A DNA stretch of 54,139 bases from Hypsibius dujardini (GCA_001579985.1 LRSR01002653.1:1-54139); one strand, 5' to 3'. Counted from the first letter of the stretch, positions 24,252-34,796 are shown. Notes: generated by a model not told the origin, from the sequence alone. A program made the numbers and translations.

Positions 24252-26835
24252 GCTTGATTGCTTGATCTAAAGGCGTCTGCTTTCCCTTTTGATTGATTGT
24301 TGATTGATTGACTATGTTCGACTCTAGAACTTAACTGATCGATTGATTGATTGATTGATTGTGACTGGAACGAAGAGCTCCTGTCGAACAACAGCAGTTT
24401 TTTTATTTGCTGATTGATCGGCTGAGAAAAAAATTTTTAGTTTTCGGTTAAGAACTGCATTGCTGTATTCGGTTATAAGTAAATCAAGAACATTCAACGG
24501 ATTGATGCCCGAGAGATTTATTGGAAAAAAGGAATAGATTAAATGCTCGAAATTCGACAGTCACAATCAATCAATCAATCAATCAGTTAATCAATCAATC
24601 AATCAATTGAGCTTTGTGAGCGGTTGGCAGCCCTCCTCGACGTCATGACCAGTGGATCGATCCCACTGGATGTCTGTCCACTGTTATATGGTGCCTGTCT
24701 CACTGCACTGCTAAAAAAAGACGGAGGGATTCGACCGATCGCCGTGGGTACCACTATTCGTCGAATGTTGGGAAGAATCCTGAGCCGACGTGCCATGATG
24801 GTGATGGGCGCGTTGATGCGACCCGTCCAACTCGGCTACGGAACGCGGGGCGGGGCGGAAGCGGTTGTGCACGCAACGCGGTCCTTCATATCGGTTGGCG
24901 GAGAGACGCGAGTGCTGCTTAAGATGGACTTCAAAAACGCTTTTAACACTATCCGGAGGGATCGATTACTTCACGCTGTAAAATTACATCTTCCGCATCT
25001 CTACTCATTGGTGTGGCAGATGTACCGTACCCCTTCCAAGCTGCTGTTTGGGGACGCCCGGCTTTCGTCGGAATGTGGGGTCCAACAGGGTGACCCACTC
25101 GGCCCGCTGCTGTTCTGCTTGGTGACGCGGGACCTCTCCAGGTCGATGCAGTCGCCCCTCAACAGCTGGTACCTGGACGACGCCACTGTAAGTGGTGCCG
25201 TGGTAGTTGAAGACCTACGCCGTGTGCAGCGGATGGGGGCGGATGTCGGTTTGGAGCTCAACTTGGGGAAATGTGAAGCTTTCGTATACGGCGGTGATTT
25301 GGAATCCAGAGCGGCGGCAACCGACGCGATGCGGCATTTCGAGTCGACCTTGAAGTTCCCTACGCCGGAGGAGCTAGATTTGCTTGGTGCACCACTACAC
25401 TCAGCCGGTATCGGAGTCGCAATTGAAAAGAGAACGACGGCCATCAGTCTACTCACCAGTCGATTACCGTTGCTGTCTGCTCACCTGTCTCTGTTTTTGT
25501 TGAAGAACTGTCTGGCCGTCCCCAAAGTACTCTACACCCTACGTACTTCACCGGCGTGGACGCGACCTGACAAACTGGTGGAGCTGGACACCGTCATCCG
25601 AACGTGTTTGTCCACCATCACCAACACTGACATGTCCGACAGCGTATGGCGACAAGCTACCCTTCCAGTCAGCAGGGGAGGTCTAGGCATCAGGCAGACA
25701 GTTGAACTATCCCTCCCGGCGTATCTCGCCTCGGTTCAATCTGTATTTCCCCTGATGAAGCAGATCTTCCCGGATGTTGACTTGGACGACGCTACCGCCG
25801 AACCAACTCGACGGTGGACAACGGCGACCGCTTCTCTCCCCCGGCTGAACTGAAGGTGCAGAAGCTCTGGGACAACGCCTTGATCGACTGCGCCGCGCAG
25901 AGCATGCATTCGACTGCCACAGATAGAGACAAGGCACGTCTATTGGCAGTGGAAACGAAAGAGGCCGGAGCGTGGCTGAATGCATTGCCCATTCCCAGTC
26001 TGGGTAACTTGTTGGATGACGTGTCCCTGCGTGTGACAGTTGCTTTGCGCTTAGGTGCGGTTGTTTGTCTTCCTCACAGATGTACGTGCGGGAAGGAAGT
26101 CAATGAAAACGGACACCACGGACTGTCCTGCAAGTTTAGCGCGGGTCGACACAGCCGTCACTCCTCCCTAAATGACGTCCTAAAACGCGCCCTAGTTAGC
26201 GCGTCCGTGCCGGCAATCCGCGAGCCTCCAGGGTTGGTGCGGCAGGACGGCAAAAGACCGGACGGTATGTCGATGGTCCCATGGAAACAAGGCAAAGCGC
26301 TGGTTTGGGATGTGACCGTCTGGGATACTATGGCACCCTCTCACATTGGTGGATCTATGTCCACCGCAGGGCGAGCAGCCCACGACGCGGAGCTGAGCAA
26401 GCGCCGCACATATCGGGACTTGGAAGGGCGTTTTATCTTCGTTCCCGTCGCATTCGAAACGTTTGGTGTTTGGGGGAAAGAAGCAAAGGAATTAATTTCG
26501 GACATCGGAAAGAAGATTACTGACCATACGGGGGAGAAAAGGGCCACGGAATATCTTCGTCAGCGTATTAGCATAGAGCTTTCACGTGGCAATTCAACTT
26601 CCGTTATTAACACTATCCCTAAGACACGGGGCCTTGAGGAGGTTTTTTCGGTCCTGTGTGTGAAGAACTAGCTTTTTTGTTGTTGTCTTGAACTTTTATC
26701 TCTAGTCGGAAACGCTGTTATAGTGAATTAATAAATCATTAATCAATCAATCACTTACAGTCGAACAAGTCCAGTCAATCAACAATCAACCAAAAGGGAA
26801 GCAAGCGCCTTTAGATCAAGCAATCAATTGAGTGC
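24252..26835. mobile_element. Retrotransposon region bounded by ~70-bp inverted repeats
   Basis: Left arm 24,252-24,322 (gattgcttgatctaaaggcg, then cttttgattgattgttgatt) is the inverse of right arm 26,762-26,832 at roughly 85% identity. They enclose 2.4 kb that contains a reverse-transcriptase frame, with ATCA microsatellite immediately inside each arm. Either a non-LTR element landed in the loop of an older foldback/MITE, or the arms belong to a composite element. I favour the first. Confidence 0.65.
24600..26745 (+). pseudogene. Non-LTR retrotransposon, RT and restriction-like endonuclease, frameshifted and 5'-truncated
   Basis: Frame 24,624-25,853 encodes a reverse transcriptase: MDFKNAFNTIRRD, QQGDPLGPLLF and the active-site YLDDA. 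Frame 25,814-26,671 is shifted by one base. It encodes the C-terminal part: a CxC..HH..C zinc knuckle (CTCGKEVNENGHHGLSC) followed by a RPDGMS..WDVT motif of the PD-(D/E)xK restriction-like endonuclease type seen in R2/NeSL-like elements. The two frames overlap, so one indel separates them. No N-terminal zinc-finger domain is present, and the 5' end starts abruptly in an ATCA tract. The 3' end finishes with aataaatcattaatcaatca. It is a decayed copy, probably inactive. Confidence 0.8.
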
Positions 26836-26994
26836 ATCCACCGGTTAATTATATTTGGATTTCATCTTTCGAAATTCGACTAATCTGTTTGGTAACGTCG
26901 TGTTCTGTGTTCTGCGATATGAACTAAACAAATACTGTATTTAAAATGAAAAACAACTTTTTTTTACCATTTCATAGATTATAAATATTCGCAG

Positions 26995-27276
26995 GTGACC
27001 GACGAAGACGACGACCTCGAGGCAGCTGGCCTGGGAAAGGAGTTGGACGGAAGCACTCCGAGTGACTTGGAGTACAAAGCCAAACTAGCGGCGCAGTATA
27101 AGGAAGACAAGGGCAATGAGGGCCAACGGGAGGAGTTCGCGGCGGACGTCGAGGCGGTTGAGGCGGTTGAGGCGGTTGAGGCTGTCGAGGCGGTTGAGGC
27201 GGTTGAGGCGGATGAGGCGGTTGAGGCGGTTGAGGCGGTTGAGGCGGTTAAAGCGGTTGAAGAGTCGGCCACTTGA
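26995..27276 (+). CDS. Acidic terminal exon with EAV repeats
   Basis: After an acceptor (aatattcgcag) an open frame encodes VTDEDDDLEAAGLGKELDG, then a helical polar stretch (LEYKAKLAAQYKEDKG). It ends in about twelve Glu-Ala-Val repeats encoded by a 9-bp minisatellite (gaggcggtt, 27,150-27,255), then TGA. I do not recognise it. It is in phase 0 with a possible weak donor (CAT/GTATTG at 23,999) in the last DNAJB13-like exon, so it may be an alternative C-terminus of that gene with the retrotransposon in the intron. Confidence 0.4.
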   Translation: MTDEDDDLEAAGLGKELDGSTPSDLEYKAKLAAQYKEDKGNEGQREEFAADVEAVEAVEAVEAVEAVEAVEADEAVEAVEAVEAVKAVEESAT

Positions 27277-27879
27277 CATCACTCTCCACGAGTCGACTTC
27301 AAATCGTTAACACAACTCTAATTCGCCCTCAGTAATGATTATGTTACGAAAGCCCTCCCTTTTTTTCGTCACTCAAAACTGCGCGATTGCAAGTCTATAA
27401 AGAGTCTGTAAAATGTCTGGAAGAGTCTTTCCATGTTGGAAATGCTGGCGACAATCGTCATTCGGGTTTGTCGAACGGGAAACGGTCCCGCTCAGTGACC
27501 CTGGTACTAGAGTGTGTATATAAAGTATATATTTGTCGGGACACCTGACTCGTTCTCTTAATCTGTCTGTATTCTCTGTGTGTCTATGCATGTCTAAGTG
27601 TCTGAATGTCTGTATGACTGTTGAACTGTCTGTGTTCTGTCTGCTTTTCTCTTAACTGTCTGCCTTCATGTAGAGGACATGACAGCTGACCGTTACTGTC
27701 TGCTTCTAAAGCTGTCTTATGGCCGACATATGTCCACATCTCTGTTCTGCCTACCTTTGCAGTGGTCAACTGTCTGCATGTTGTCCTAATTTTGTCTTCC
27801 ACATTTTTGAGTCTCTCGGCCAGCTGTCTTGTCATGGACAATAAACGTACCATTAAGGCAAGCTCTAAGAGAGCTGGAA

Positions 27880-28165
27880 ATGTCTGCATGTCTGTCTGCC
27901 GTTCTATTAGCCCCACTGATGTCTGCATGTCTGTCTGCCTTCCTATTGGCCCCACTAATGTCTGCATGTCTGTCTGCCTTCCTATTGGCCCCACTGATGT
28001 CTGCATGTCTGTCTGCCTTTCTATTAGCCCCACTGATGTCTGCATGTCTGTCTGCCGTTCTATTAGCCCCACTGATGTCTGCATGTCTGTCTGCCTTCCT
28101 ATTGGCCCCACTGATGTCTGCATGTCTGTGTGCCGTTCTATTGGCCCCACTGATGTCTGCATGTC
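27880..28165. repeat. 39-bp minisatellite
   Basis: About seven tandem copies of a 39-bp unit built from gatgtctgcatgtctgtctg and a ccttcctattggcccc part. All three plus-strand phases stay open. The surrounding 27,300-28,290 spacer has no supported gene. Confidence 0.9.
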
Positions 28166-28624
28166 TGACTCGATTGGAATGATTGGACTGACCCTTCTGC
28201 CCCTCATACATTGGGCCCGACAAATAAGTTACATGAAGATAGGCATAAAGAGAAGCCCAGTCCCATAGTCAGAGGTAAGGTTCGACTTCAGTTTTGGACG
28301 AGGAGGTTTGCGATGGTCGATCGGCAGACCGAAACGTCCGCACTGATTACGGAGAGCGCACTAAATTATGTTTTAAGTGAAACAATTAGTTTGGCAGTCG
28401 CAGCTAAAAATTTTCCGCTTAGAGTCGCGAAAGAGGTTCGACGACGTTTCAGGGAGAAGACTTTCGTCAACATCAACATCAACCAAGAAGTTCGAGCAAG
28501 AGAGCAACACATGGCCAGGGCCCCTGGTCGGTTGTGAGTAATGAGAGACTAATCACTGAAAGAGCAGTAAACGCGCGGTGTGAGTCAGCGCGGAGAAGAA
28601 AGTGTGAAAAGCGATACAACATCT

Positions 28625-28680
28625 CCTTTTTGGAGTTCCGCCCGCAGTGTCGACGCACCGCGGCAACATCGTATAAAAAC
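28625..28680 (+). promoter_or_regulatory. Core promoter of muscle protein 20-like copy 1
   Basis: A TATA box (tataaaaa, 28,672) lies about 126 bp before the ATG. A short CArG-like box, CCTTTTTGG at 28,625-28,633, sits 47 bp upstream of it. The second paralogue has the same arrangement. Confidence 0.55.
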
Positions 28681-28797
28681 TCGCCAGTTTTGTCGCAGAC
28701 TTTTCCATCCGTGTCAGCGTAATCTCGCCGTCTGAACTGCAAGGTTCCCCCCCCCCGCGCTCCGGTACATACAGACTACGGTACTACTGCAATCAAA

Positions 28798-29943
28798 ATG
28801 GGACGAGGAGTAAGTCCATGATTATCTGCTTGGATCAATGTCTGAATTTTAATTGCATGTCTGTATGTCTGTATGTCTGTATGTCTGGGTGTCTGTATGT
28901 CTGGATGTCTGTATGTCTGGATGTCTGTGTATCTGTTTCTCTGGATGTCTGTGTGTCTGGATGTCTGTGTATCTGTGTGTCTGGATGTCTGTGTGTCTGT
29001 ATGTCTGTGTGTCTGTACGTCTGTACGTCTGTATGTGTGTCTCTCTGTATGTCTGTATGTCTGTCTATATGGTTTCCCCTGTTTTCATGATTCAGACATC
29101 TCTGACTGAGTTTAAGACAATGTCTCCCATAGATATTTCCGACTGTTTCCGAGACGGCTAACAATGTCTGAGTGGGCGTTTCCGTCAAGCCGTCTTGGAT
29201 CTTTTGCCGATACCTTTCAATCTTGCTCTTAACATTTTACCATGAAATTAATTGATACGTAATAATACTTTATTTTAGTTTGCACCGAACCGGGATTCGG
29301 CGGACGAGCAGCACGCTATTCAGTGGATCTTCAGCATTTTGGGCGAGCCCGTGCCGCAAGGTCAGTTCGAGGAGATCCTCCGCGACGGAAATGTGCTGTG
29401 CCGGTAAGCCGTGTGAGAGGCCATTTCGATCCGGAATGTGCATTGACACGTGTCGGTCCACTCTCAGGTTTATGCAGCGCATCCGGCCGGACCTTCTGCC
29501 CAAGTTCAGTCCGAGCGAGCAGCCGGCCAAGCAGCGCGAGAACATCTCCTTCTTCACAAACGCCTGCATCAAGATCGGCATTCCCGGCACGGATCTATTT
29601 CAAACCATGCAAGTTTGAGTAGAATTGATGATGGACCATTTTGACTAGCATCAACGCAAAGACTTTGTTCGAATATCTCCTTCAGTTCGGGGGAGAGGGT
29701 TAATAATTACTTCCTGTGGTCTGCAGTGATCTGTTTGAGCAAAAGGACCCGTCAGCAGTGGCCCATTGCCTGGCTCGCCTCGGTGGCCTTGTAAGTGTAC
29801 TAGCACATCGTGTTTCAACTAGAAGCAATTTTCTTCTCGGTGAGTAAATTGCAATTGGTCGTGTGTGTTTTCAGCTCCAGCAGCAGCGACCTGATCTGCC
29901 GGCTCACGGCCCGAAGCTCTCCGAAGTGGGACACAATCATTAG
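28798..29943 (+). CDS. Muscle protein 20/transgelin-like CH-domain protein, copy 1
   Basis: Five exons, 28798-28809, 29279-29403, 29468-29608, 29727-29790 and 29875-29943, give 136 aa. A 4-residue first exon (MGRG) precedes a type-3 calponin-homology domain (AIQWIFSILGE, ILRDGNVLCRFM, FFTNACIKIG, DLFEQKD, HCLARLGGL). Proteins of this group bind actin in muscle thin filaments. Intron 3 uses a GC donor (accat/gcaagt) with a normal AG acceptor. The alternative would shift the frame and lose the IDLFE block. The protein stops 22 codons into the last exon (LSEVGHNH), before the point where transgelins carry their calponin-like repeat, and is 13 residues shorter than its neighbour. (GTCT)n fills intron 1 (28,855-29,070). 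Confidence 0.88.
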
Positions 29944-30532
29944 GACCTCGGACGAGTTCACAAGGACCAGTGGTGACCGACTCATCTCAAATTTACGAAA
30001 ATGGCTCTCGGAATGAATGTTCACTTCACACTTTTTAACGATTAACGCCTTCCCGAACGAGTTAATTGGATGTAGATTAAACGCGGAAGAAAGAGTCTTT
30101 TTATGTCAAGCACTCTTAATTTTATTGATATTTTTCGCGCCGTCATTTTTCTAATCATACGAGAGTATTGTTGGGAGTATGAACCTGCTCAAGGACAAAG
30201 AGCCGAAACATGATCGATGTCTAGTTCGTTTCACTCGGACGGTCTTGATTCAGTCCCGATTAAACGGAGACTCAAATTCTCCCTCTCTGACTCTGTGACA
30301 CTAACAACGGAAGATGTCTGTGAGCTCATCTGGGATGCGAACAAAGTAAAAGCTCCTGAACTGAATCACCCCACGATACCAGAGTAAAAAAAACGTCGAC
30401 TGATGGGTCTATCGTTTATCCTCACTCGCTGATATTTGTTGACAGAAAGGCCGTTCAAATTAGACACCCCCAGCTGCCGCAGATGCCATGACTTCTGACT
30501 CTAAAAGTAGCCTTGCACGGAAGAAAAAACAT

Positions 30533-30568
<36 letters not shown>

Positions 30569-30672
30569 AGGCAGGCAGGGAGGCAGGCAGGGAGGCAGGC
30601 AGGGAGGCAGACAGGCAGGGAGGCAGGGAGGCAGGGAGGCAGGGAGACAGGCAGGGAGGCAGGGAGGCAGGA
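30533..30672. repeat. (GGCA)n/(GGGA) microsatellite
   Basis: ggcaggcaggca tract with regular ggga interruptions, in the spacer between the two muscle-protein genes. Confidence 0.9.
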
Positions 30673-30815
30673 GTTGTGCAGGCAAGTCATAACCTCTACT
30701 AGTCCTACTGCACCACCATGGGACATCATCAAAACACACACACACAAAGTGCAACACAACACCACAGAAGGCTTACTCACAAACGTGACTCATCAAAGTC
30801 CTCCGACAAACATCT

Positions 30816-30880
30816 CCTTTTAGGATTTCGAGCGGATAATCCTACAGCGGAGATGGGTGATGCGTGACAGTATAAAAGCA
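30816..30880 (+). promoter_or_regulatory. Core promoter of muscle protein 20-like copy 2
   Basis: TATA box (tataaaag, 30,871-30,878) lies about 90 bp before the ATG. CCTTTTAGG (30,816-30,824) is 55 bp upstream of it, inside a longer shared word (acatctccttttnggan) also present in copy 1. Confidence 0.55.
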
Positions 30881-30961
30881 GCGAGCCAAAATGCACTTCA
30901 CGTGCGTTCATCGGTTCATTTGATCGTTCCTGACAGTTCGGACCACGGAAGCTAATCCAAA

Positions 30962-31482
30962 ATGGGTCGACATGTAAGCGTCCAATTACGAATTGTGCAG
31001 ACTGCAAGTGTGTACCACCACATGACGGGACTGTTCTTTGTTTCCTTCCAGGGAGGAAATGCCCGGAATCCGGCGGACGAGCAACACGCCATCGAGTGGA
31101 TCTTCACCATCCTGGGAGAGCCGGTGCCGCAGGGACGCTTCGAGGACATTTTGAAGGACGGCAGTGTATTGTGCCGGTAAACACGAGGATATATTCTCCC
31201 GCTGAACCACTGAAATGATTTTACTTTTCTTGTGGTCATAGATTCATGAACAAAATCCGTCCGGATCTCCTGCCGAAGTTCAGTGCCAGCGAGCAGTCCG
31301 CCAAACAGCGCGAGAACATTTCACTCTTCTCCAAAGCCTGCACCAACATCGGCATCCCCGACACGGACCTGTTCCAGACAATGTGAGACCATTAGTTTGT
31401 GCCGGGAAAGGTTCACCAGATTTGACAACTGCCACAGCCGGCATACATACAGACAGGCAACCAGTTAGTCAGCCAGCCATGC

Positions 31483-31519
<37 letters not shown>

Positions 31520-32045
31520 GGCAGCCAGCTAGTCAGGCAATCATACAGACAGACAGACAGACAGACAGACAAACGGACAGGCAAACAGGCAGACAGACAG
31601 ACAGGGAGCTAGTTAGGCAGCTATATAAACAGAAAGACAGACAGACGAACAAAAAGAAAACAGACAGACAGACAGGCAGATGGACAGACAACACAGACAT
31701 AGGTACATGGAACGGACAGCCAGAGGAGAGCCGAGCTAAAAGAACGCTCTTACAGGCAAACAAACAGTCAGCGTAACTTATGCGGACATTTGTTTTCCAC
31801 AGCGACCTCTATGAGGGAAAGGATATGGGATCAGTAGCCAACTGCCTGGCTCGTCTCGGTGGAGTGGTTAGTCTTTTTCTCCTGTGCCAGGTCTGTGTAA
31901 CAAAACTGACTTGCTGTTCCGCCTTTTCTTGCTACAGCTCCAGCAGCAACGTCCCGATCTCCCGGTTCACGGTCCTAAGTTGTCCGAAGCACAGGCGCGC
32001 CAGTTCACCGCCGCACAGGAGGCTGCTGGGAAGATGCACTACTGA
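30962..32045 (+). CDS. Muscle protein 20/transgelin-like CH-domain protein, copy 2
   Basis: Five exons, 30962-30973, 31052-31176, 31242-31382, 31803-31866 and 31938-32045, give 149 aa. Exons 1-4 have exactly the lengths of copy 1 (12, 125, 141 and 64 nt). The CH domain is intact (AIEWIFTILGE, ILKDGSVLCRFM, LFSKACTNIG, NCLARLGGV). All introns are GT-AG. The C-terminus continues through FTAAQEAAGKMHY and stops before any calponin-like repeat. Intron 3 carries a long GACA tract (31,475-31,720). It is a tandem paralogue of copy 1 and a likely actin-binding muscle protein. Confidence 0.9.
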
Positions 32046-32422
32046 ACTTCTGAACAATCTGGAGAGGAAAAACGAACGCATTGAGCGATAAATATTTGAT
32101 CTTCTTTTTTACCGACTCTGAACTTAACTGCATTAAGTACATTTGTCCCGCCAAACTGACTCTGGTTGCAAAATGAAGCGAAACCCGCTCTTCTCAGTTT
32201 ATACCGTTAATTATAAAACCTGATATTTATTCAGTGACATTCAGTAAAGCAAGTGAGCAACCAGATCAACGCCCCTTCGACTGGGAATGCATTCGAACCG
32301 CAAAACAAACAGGCTGGATCTGATTCGAACTAATCAAACCTGGCCAGATTTGATTGCTTGATTGATTGATTGATTGATAATGTGTCTGTTTATAAAATGG
32401 AAATCCGTACTTCCACATTACA

Positions 32423-33190
32423 TCAGCTCTGTAGGTCGGAAATCGTCACCGGCTTCAGCATCACCACCGAAATATCCGCCACCACCACCTTCGTCGTGCG
32501 CTCAAACAAATAATCCGCGTCCGCCTTGAGGATCGCCGTCTCCGTCTGCAGCCACTCATCCGAGCCTTCCACCGCCGCCTCCGTCTGCTCTTCCTCTCCC
32601 AACGGTGAGTTCTCCTCCACGACTGCCTGGACCTGCGAGGCCCGCGCCGCACGGATACTCAGCTTTATGAGAAAGCGAGCATTGTAGCAGTCTTCGTTGT
32701 CAGCGAAAGCCGCTAGCGCTTCCCGTCGTGATCGGAAGGCCGCGGAGAACGGCACCACGACCGGACTGTCCGACGTGGCGCCCTCGACGGGAGCGTCTGA
32801 CTTGATCAGCGTCACTTCCACAAACAGCGGATTCGGTACGGATTCGACGGATTTTCGTTCGCGCTGCTTTCGCGTCCGCAGAGCATGCAGGTAGGACGTG
32901 ACAATCTCCAGCCGACGGTAGAGGGTGCGATTGATGAAGCGGATGCCCTGTGGCTGGATGACACACTCCTCTTGAGCGTAGAATTTCTCCCAGCGCAGAT
33001 TGAGTTCCGCTTCGTCCAGTAGGCGCTGGAGGATTTCGTCGGGATTGGTCACTTGGTCGGGGCTACGGATGACGGAGACGTTGGAGACGGACCAGACGAC
33101 TTCCTTGGGAGTGTCGTCTTTGAGAATTGGTTTGATTCTGATTCTGCTTTTGCTTTTGCCGATGCGGCGTGTAACTTTTCTGCCAGGCAT
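32423..33190 (-). CDS. Uncharacterised protein, single exon
   Basis: 255 aa uninterrupted minus-strand frame from ATG 33,190 to TGA. The start is basic (MPGRKVTRRIGKSKSRIRIK), the middle mixed alpha/beta, with WEKFYAQEECVIQPQGIRF and RRLEIVTSYLHALRTRKQRE. An acidic loop (ENSPLGEEEQTEAAVEGSDE) precedes a final hydrophobic segment. No signal peptide or membrane helix is seen. It is GC-rich and has coding-like third positions, so I consider it real. I do not recognise the family. It is the downstream, same-strand neighbour of PTRH2, with 294 bp between them that hold a GACA tract (33,341-33,400). Confidence 0.65.
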   Translation of the reverse strand: MPGRKVTRRIGKSKSRIRIKPILKDDTPKEVVWSVSNVSVIRSPDQVTNPDEILQRLLDEAELNLRWEKFYAQEECVIQPQGIRFINRTLYRRLEIVTSYLHALRTRKQRERKSVESVPNPLFVEVTLIKSDAPVEGATSDSPVVVPFSAAFRSRREALAAFADNEDCYNARFLIKLSIRAARASQVQAVVEENSPLGEEEQTEAAVEGSDEWLQTETAILKADADYLFERTTKVVVADISVVMLKPVTISDLQS

Positions 33191-33351
33191 TATTGTGAAG
33201 AATTTTGGAAGTCTGCGTCAGCAACACCTGGCAAAAGAGAATGACGGTTAGTACACTTACCGTGGTCACGCAATTTGGCCAGTCGCTAGGCTCCAACGAA
33301 CATTAGGAAGCAATCCTGTTAGGCAATCACACACAGGTCGACAGACTGACT

Positions 33352-33397
<46 letters not shown>

Positions 33398-33484
33398 TAG
33401 ACAGAGAGCCATGCAGGCAGACAAAAAGACAGGCAGGCAGAGAAACAGGGTGAACCAACGAACCTAGCAAACCGAACTCACAAT

Positions 33485-34416
33485 TCAAAGTAAGCTCAAC
33501 GAGCCGGTAACGGCGTCGAAACGATTTACTTCCGCCGGTCCCACGGCAACGACCGTCACACAGCCCGCTTCAATCTCCGTCCGTCCAGCATCACGCACCA
33601 CGAAACTGTTCAATCCATTCGTGCGAGCGAGTGCCGCAATGCGAAGCAGTTCCTCTTCTCCTGCGGCTTTTAGGACAACTTTCGCTTGACCAGTGTGCAG
33701 CCACAACTGCAACACATCCCGATTTATCGGTGTAAACTCCTGAACCGCTCCGACCGCTGCATGGCCGCACTGCGCGCCAATCTTCCCCTTGGTCATCTGC
33801 AGGTCGGACCGAACTACCAACACCAGTTTCGTATTGGGAACCTGAAAATATAAAATAAAATTGCCTTCCCAAATAATCAATCAATCAATCAATCGAACAA
33901 TTTCTTACGCATTGTATCATTCAATCCAATAAGTGAGATGAAAAGATTTTGTTAAAAAATCCACCTCATTTTCATTCTCATTCTCATTTTCAGTATTCAT
34001 ATTTATTTATTATTATATGTGTATATTTGAAAAATGTGCATACAGGCATTACTCGTAATTGTTTAAAGCAGTATCAATCCGCTCATCAATCAATCAATCT
34101 ATCGATCAAATCAGGCACAAAAAAATCAATCAAATCAGGCACAAAAAATCAGGCAATCAATCAGCGGCTGCTTGCATACGTTTCCATGAGTGACAAGGTG
34201 TTTTCCCACGGCGGCGAGTCCCCGGACAGCGGGCTTTAGCAATCCAAACGTCGTCCTATTGCCGCGCAGAGCCCATCCGACAAGAAAGCCAAAAGTAAGA
34301 CCTGACGCAAGAAGCAAAGCAGAGTCACCGTTCCGCTGCCAGAACGACATGGGAAGAAGCAACGTTGAATCAGGAGCGACGTCAGTTGTTGTTTTCGCCT
34401 GGCGATTTGGTTCCAT
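33485..34416 (-). CDS. PTRH2: Peptidyl-tRNA hydrolase 2, mitochondrial type
   Basis: Two minus-strand exons, 34416-34180 and 33841-33485, give 197 aa. The donor (ggaaac/gtatgc) and acceptor (atattttcag) join in phase 0. Residues about 30-50 form an N-terminal membrane helix (ALLLASGLTFGFLVGWALRG), like the anchor of human PTRH2 in the outer mitochondrial membrane. The catalytic domain follows: LVLVVRSDLQMTKGKIGAQC, GHAA, a KVVLKAAGEEELL segment, VRDAGRTEIEAG and the terminal VTGSLSLL. The enzyme hydrolyses peptidyl-tRNA, and in mammals it is also linked to anoikis signalling. Human PTRH2 is 179 aa. Confidence 0.94.
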
Positions 34417-34674
34417 GTTCAATGGTTCAGTCAGGGTGTAAGGAATTCAGACCATTTGCCAGGTCAAGCCGGGCCAAACTAAAGAATTTACCTATGTCTG
34501 AGAAGGAGCAAAAAGATGCGGAGCGCAATAAAACAAATCAAAAATACATCTACAGTCAAAGATTCGAACGGTTATGTGAGCTTATTTCTATCGAACCGTT
34601 TGCTCGGAGCCGGTCGTTGCTAACCTGGAGTTTGAGACAGTAAATTAGAAACAACACGGCGACGTCGTTCTTGA

Positions 34675-34796
34675 TGTGCTTCCCTGGAGACGCCAAAAGT
34701 GACCAAATTACCAGGGCAATCAACGTACCGTCAGCTGTGCTTCCCTGGAGACGCCAAAAGTGACCAACTTACCAGGGCAATCAACGTACCGTCAGC
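34675..34796. repeat. 61-bp direct duplication
   Basis: Two adjacent copies of a 61-bp unit (gtgcttccctggagacgcca to aacgtaccgtcagct) differing at one base, in the spacer between PTRH2 and the first PM20D2-like gene. The rest of 34,417-35,110 shows no other feature except a likely 5'UTR intron acceptor (ctacgcag) just before 35,064. Confidence 0.9.

Noticed and set aside
24624-26671. An active retrotransposon
   Set aside because: The RT and endonuclease frames are out of register and the N-terminal part is missing, so this copy looks decayed.
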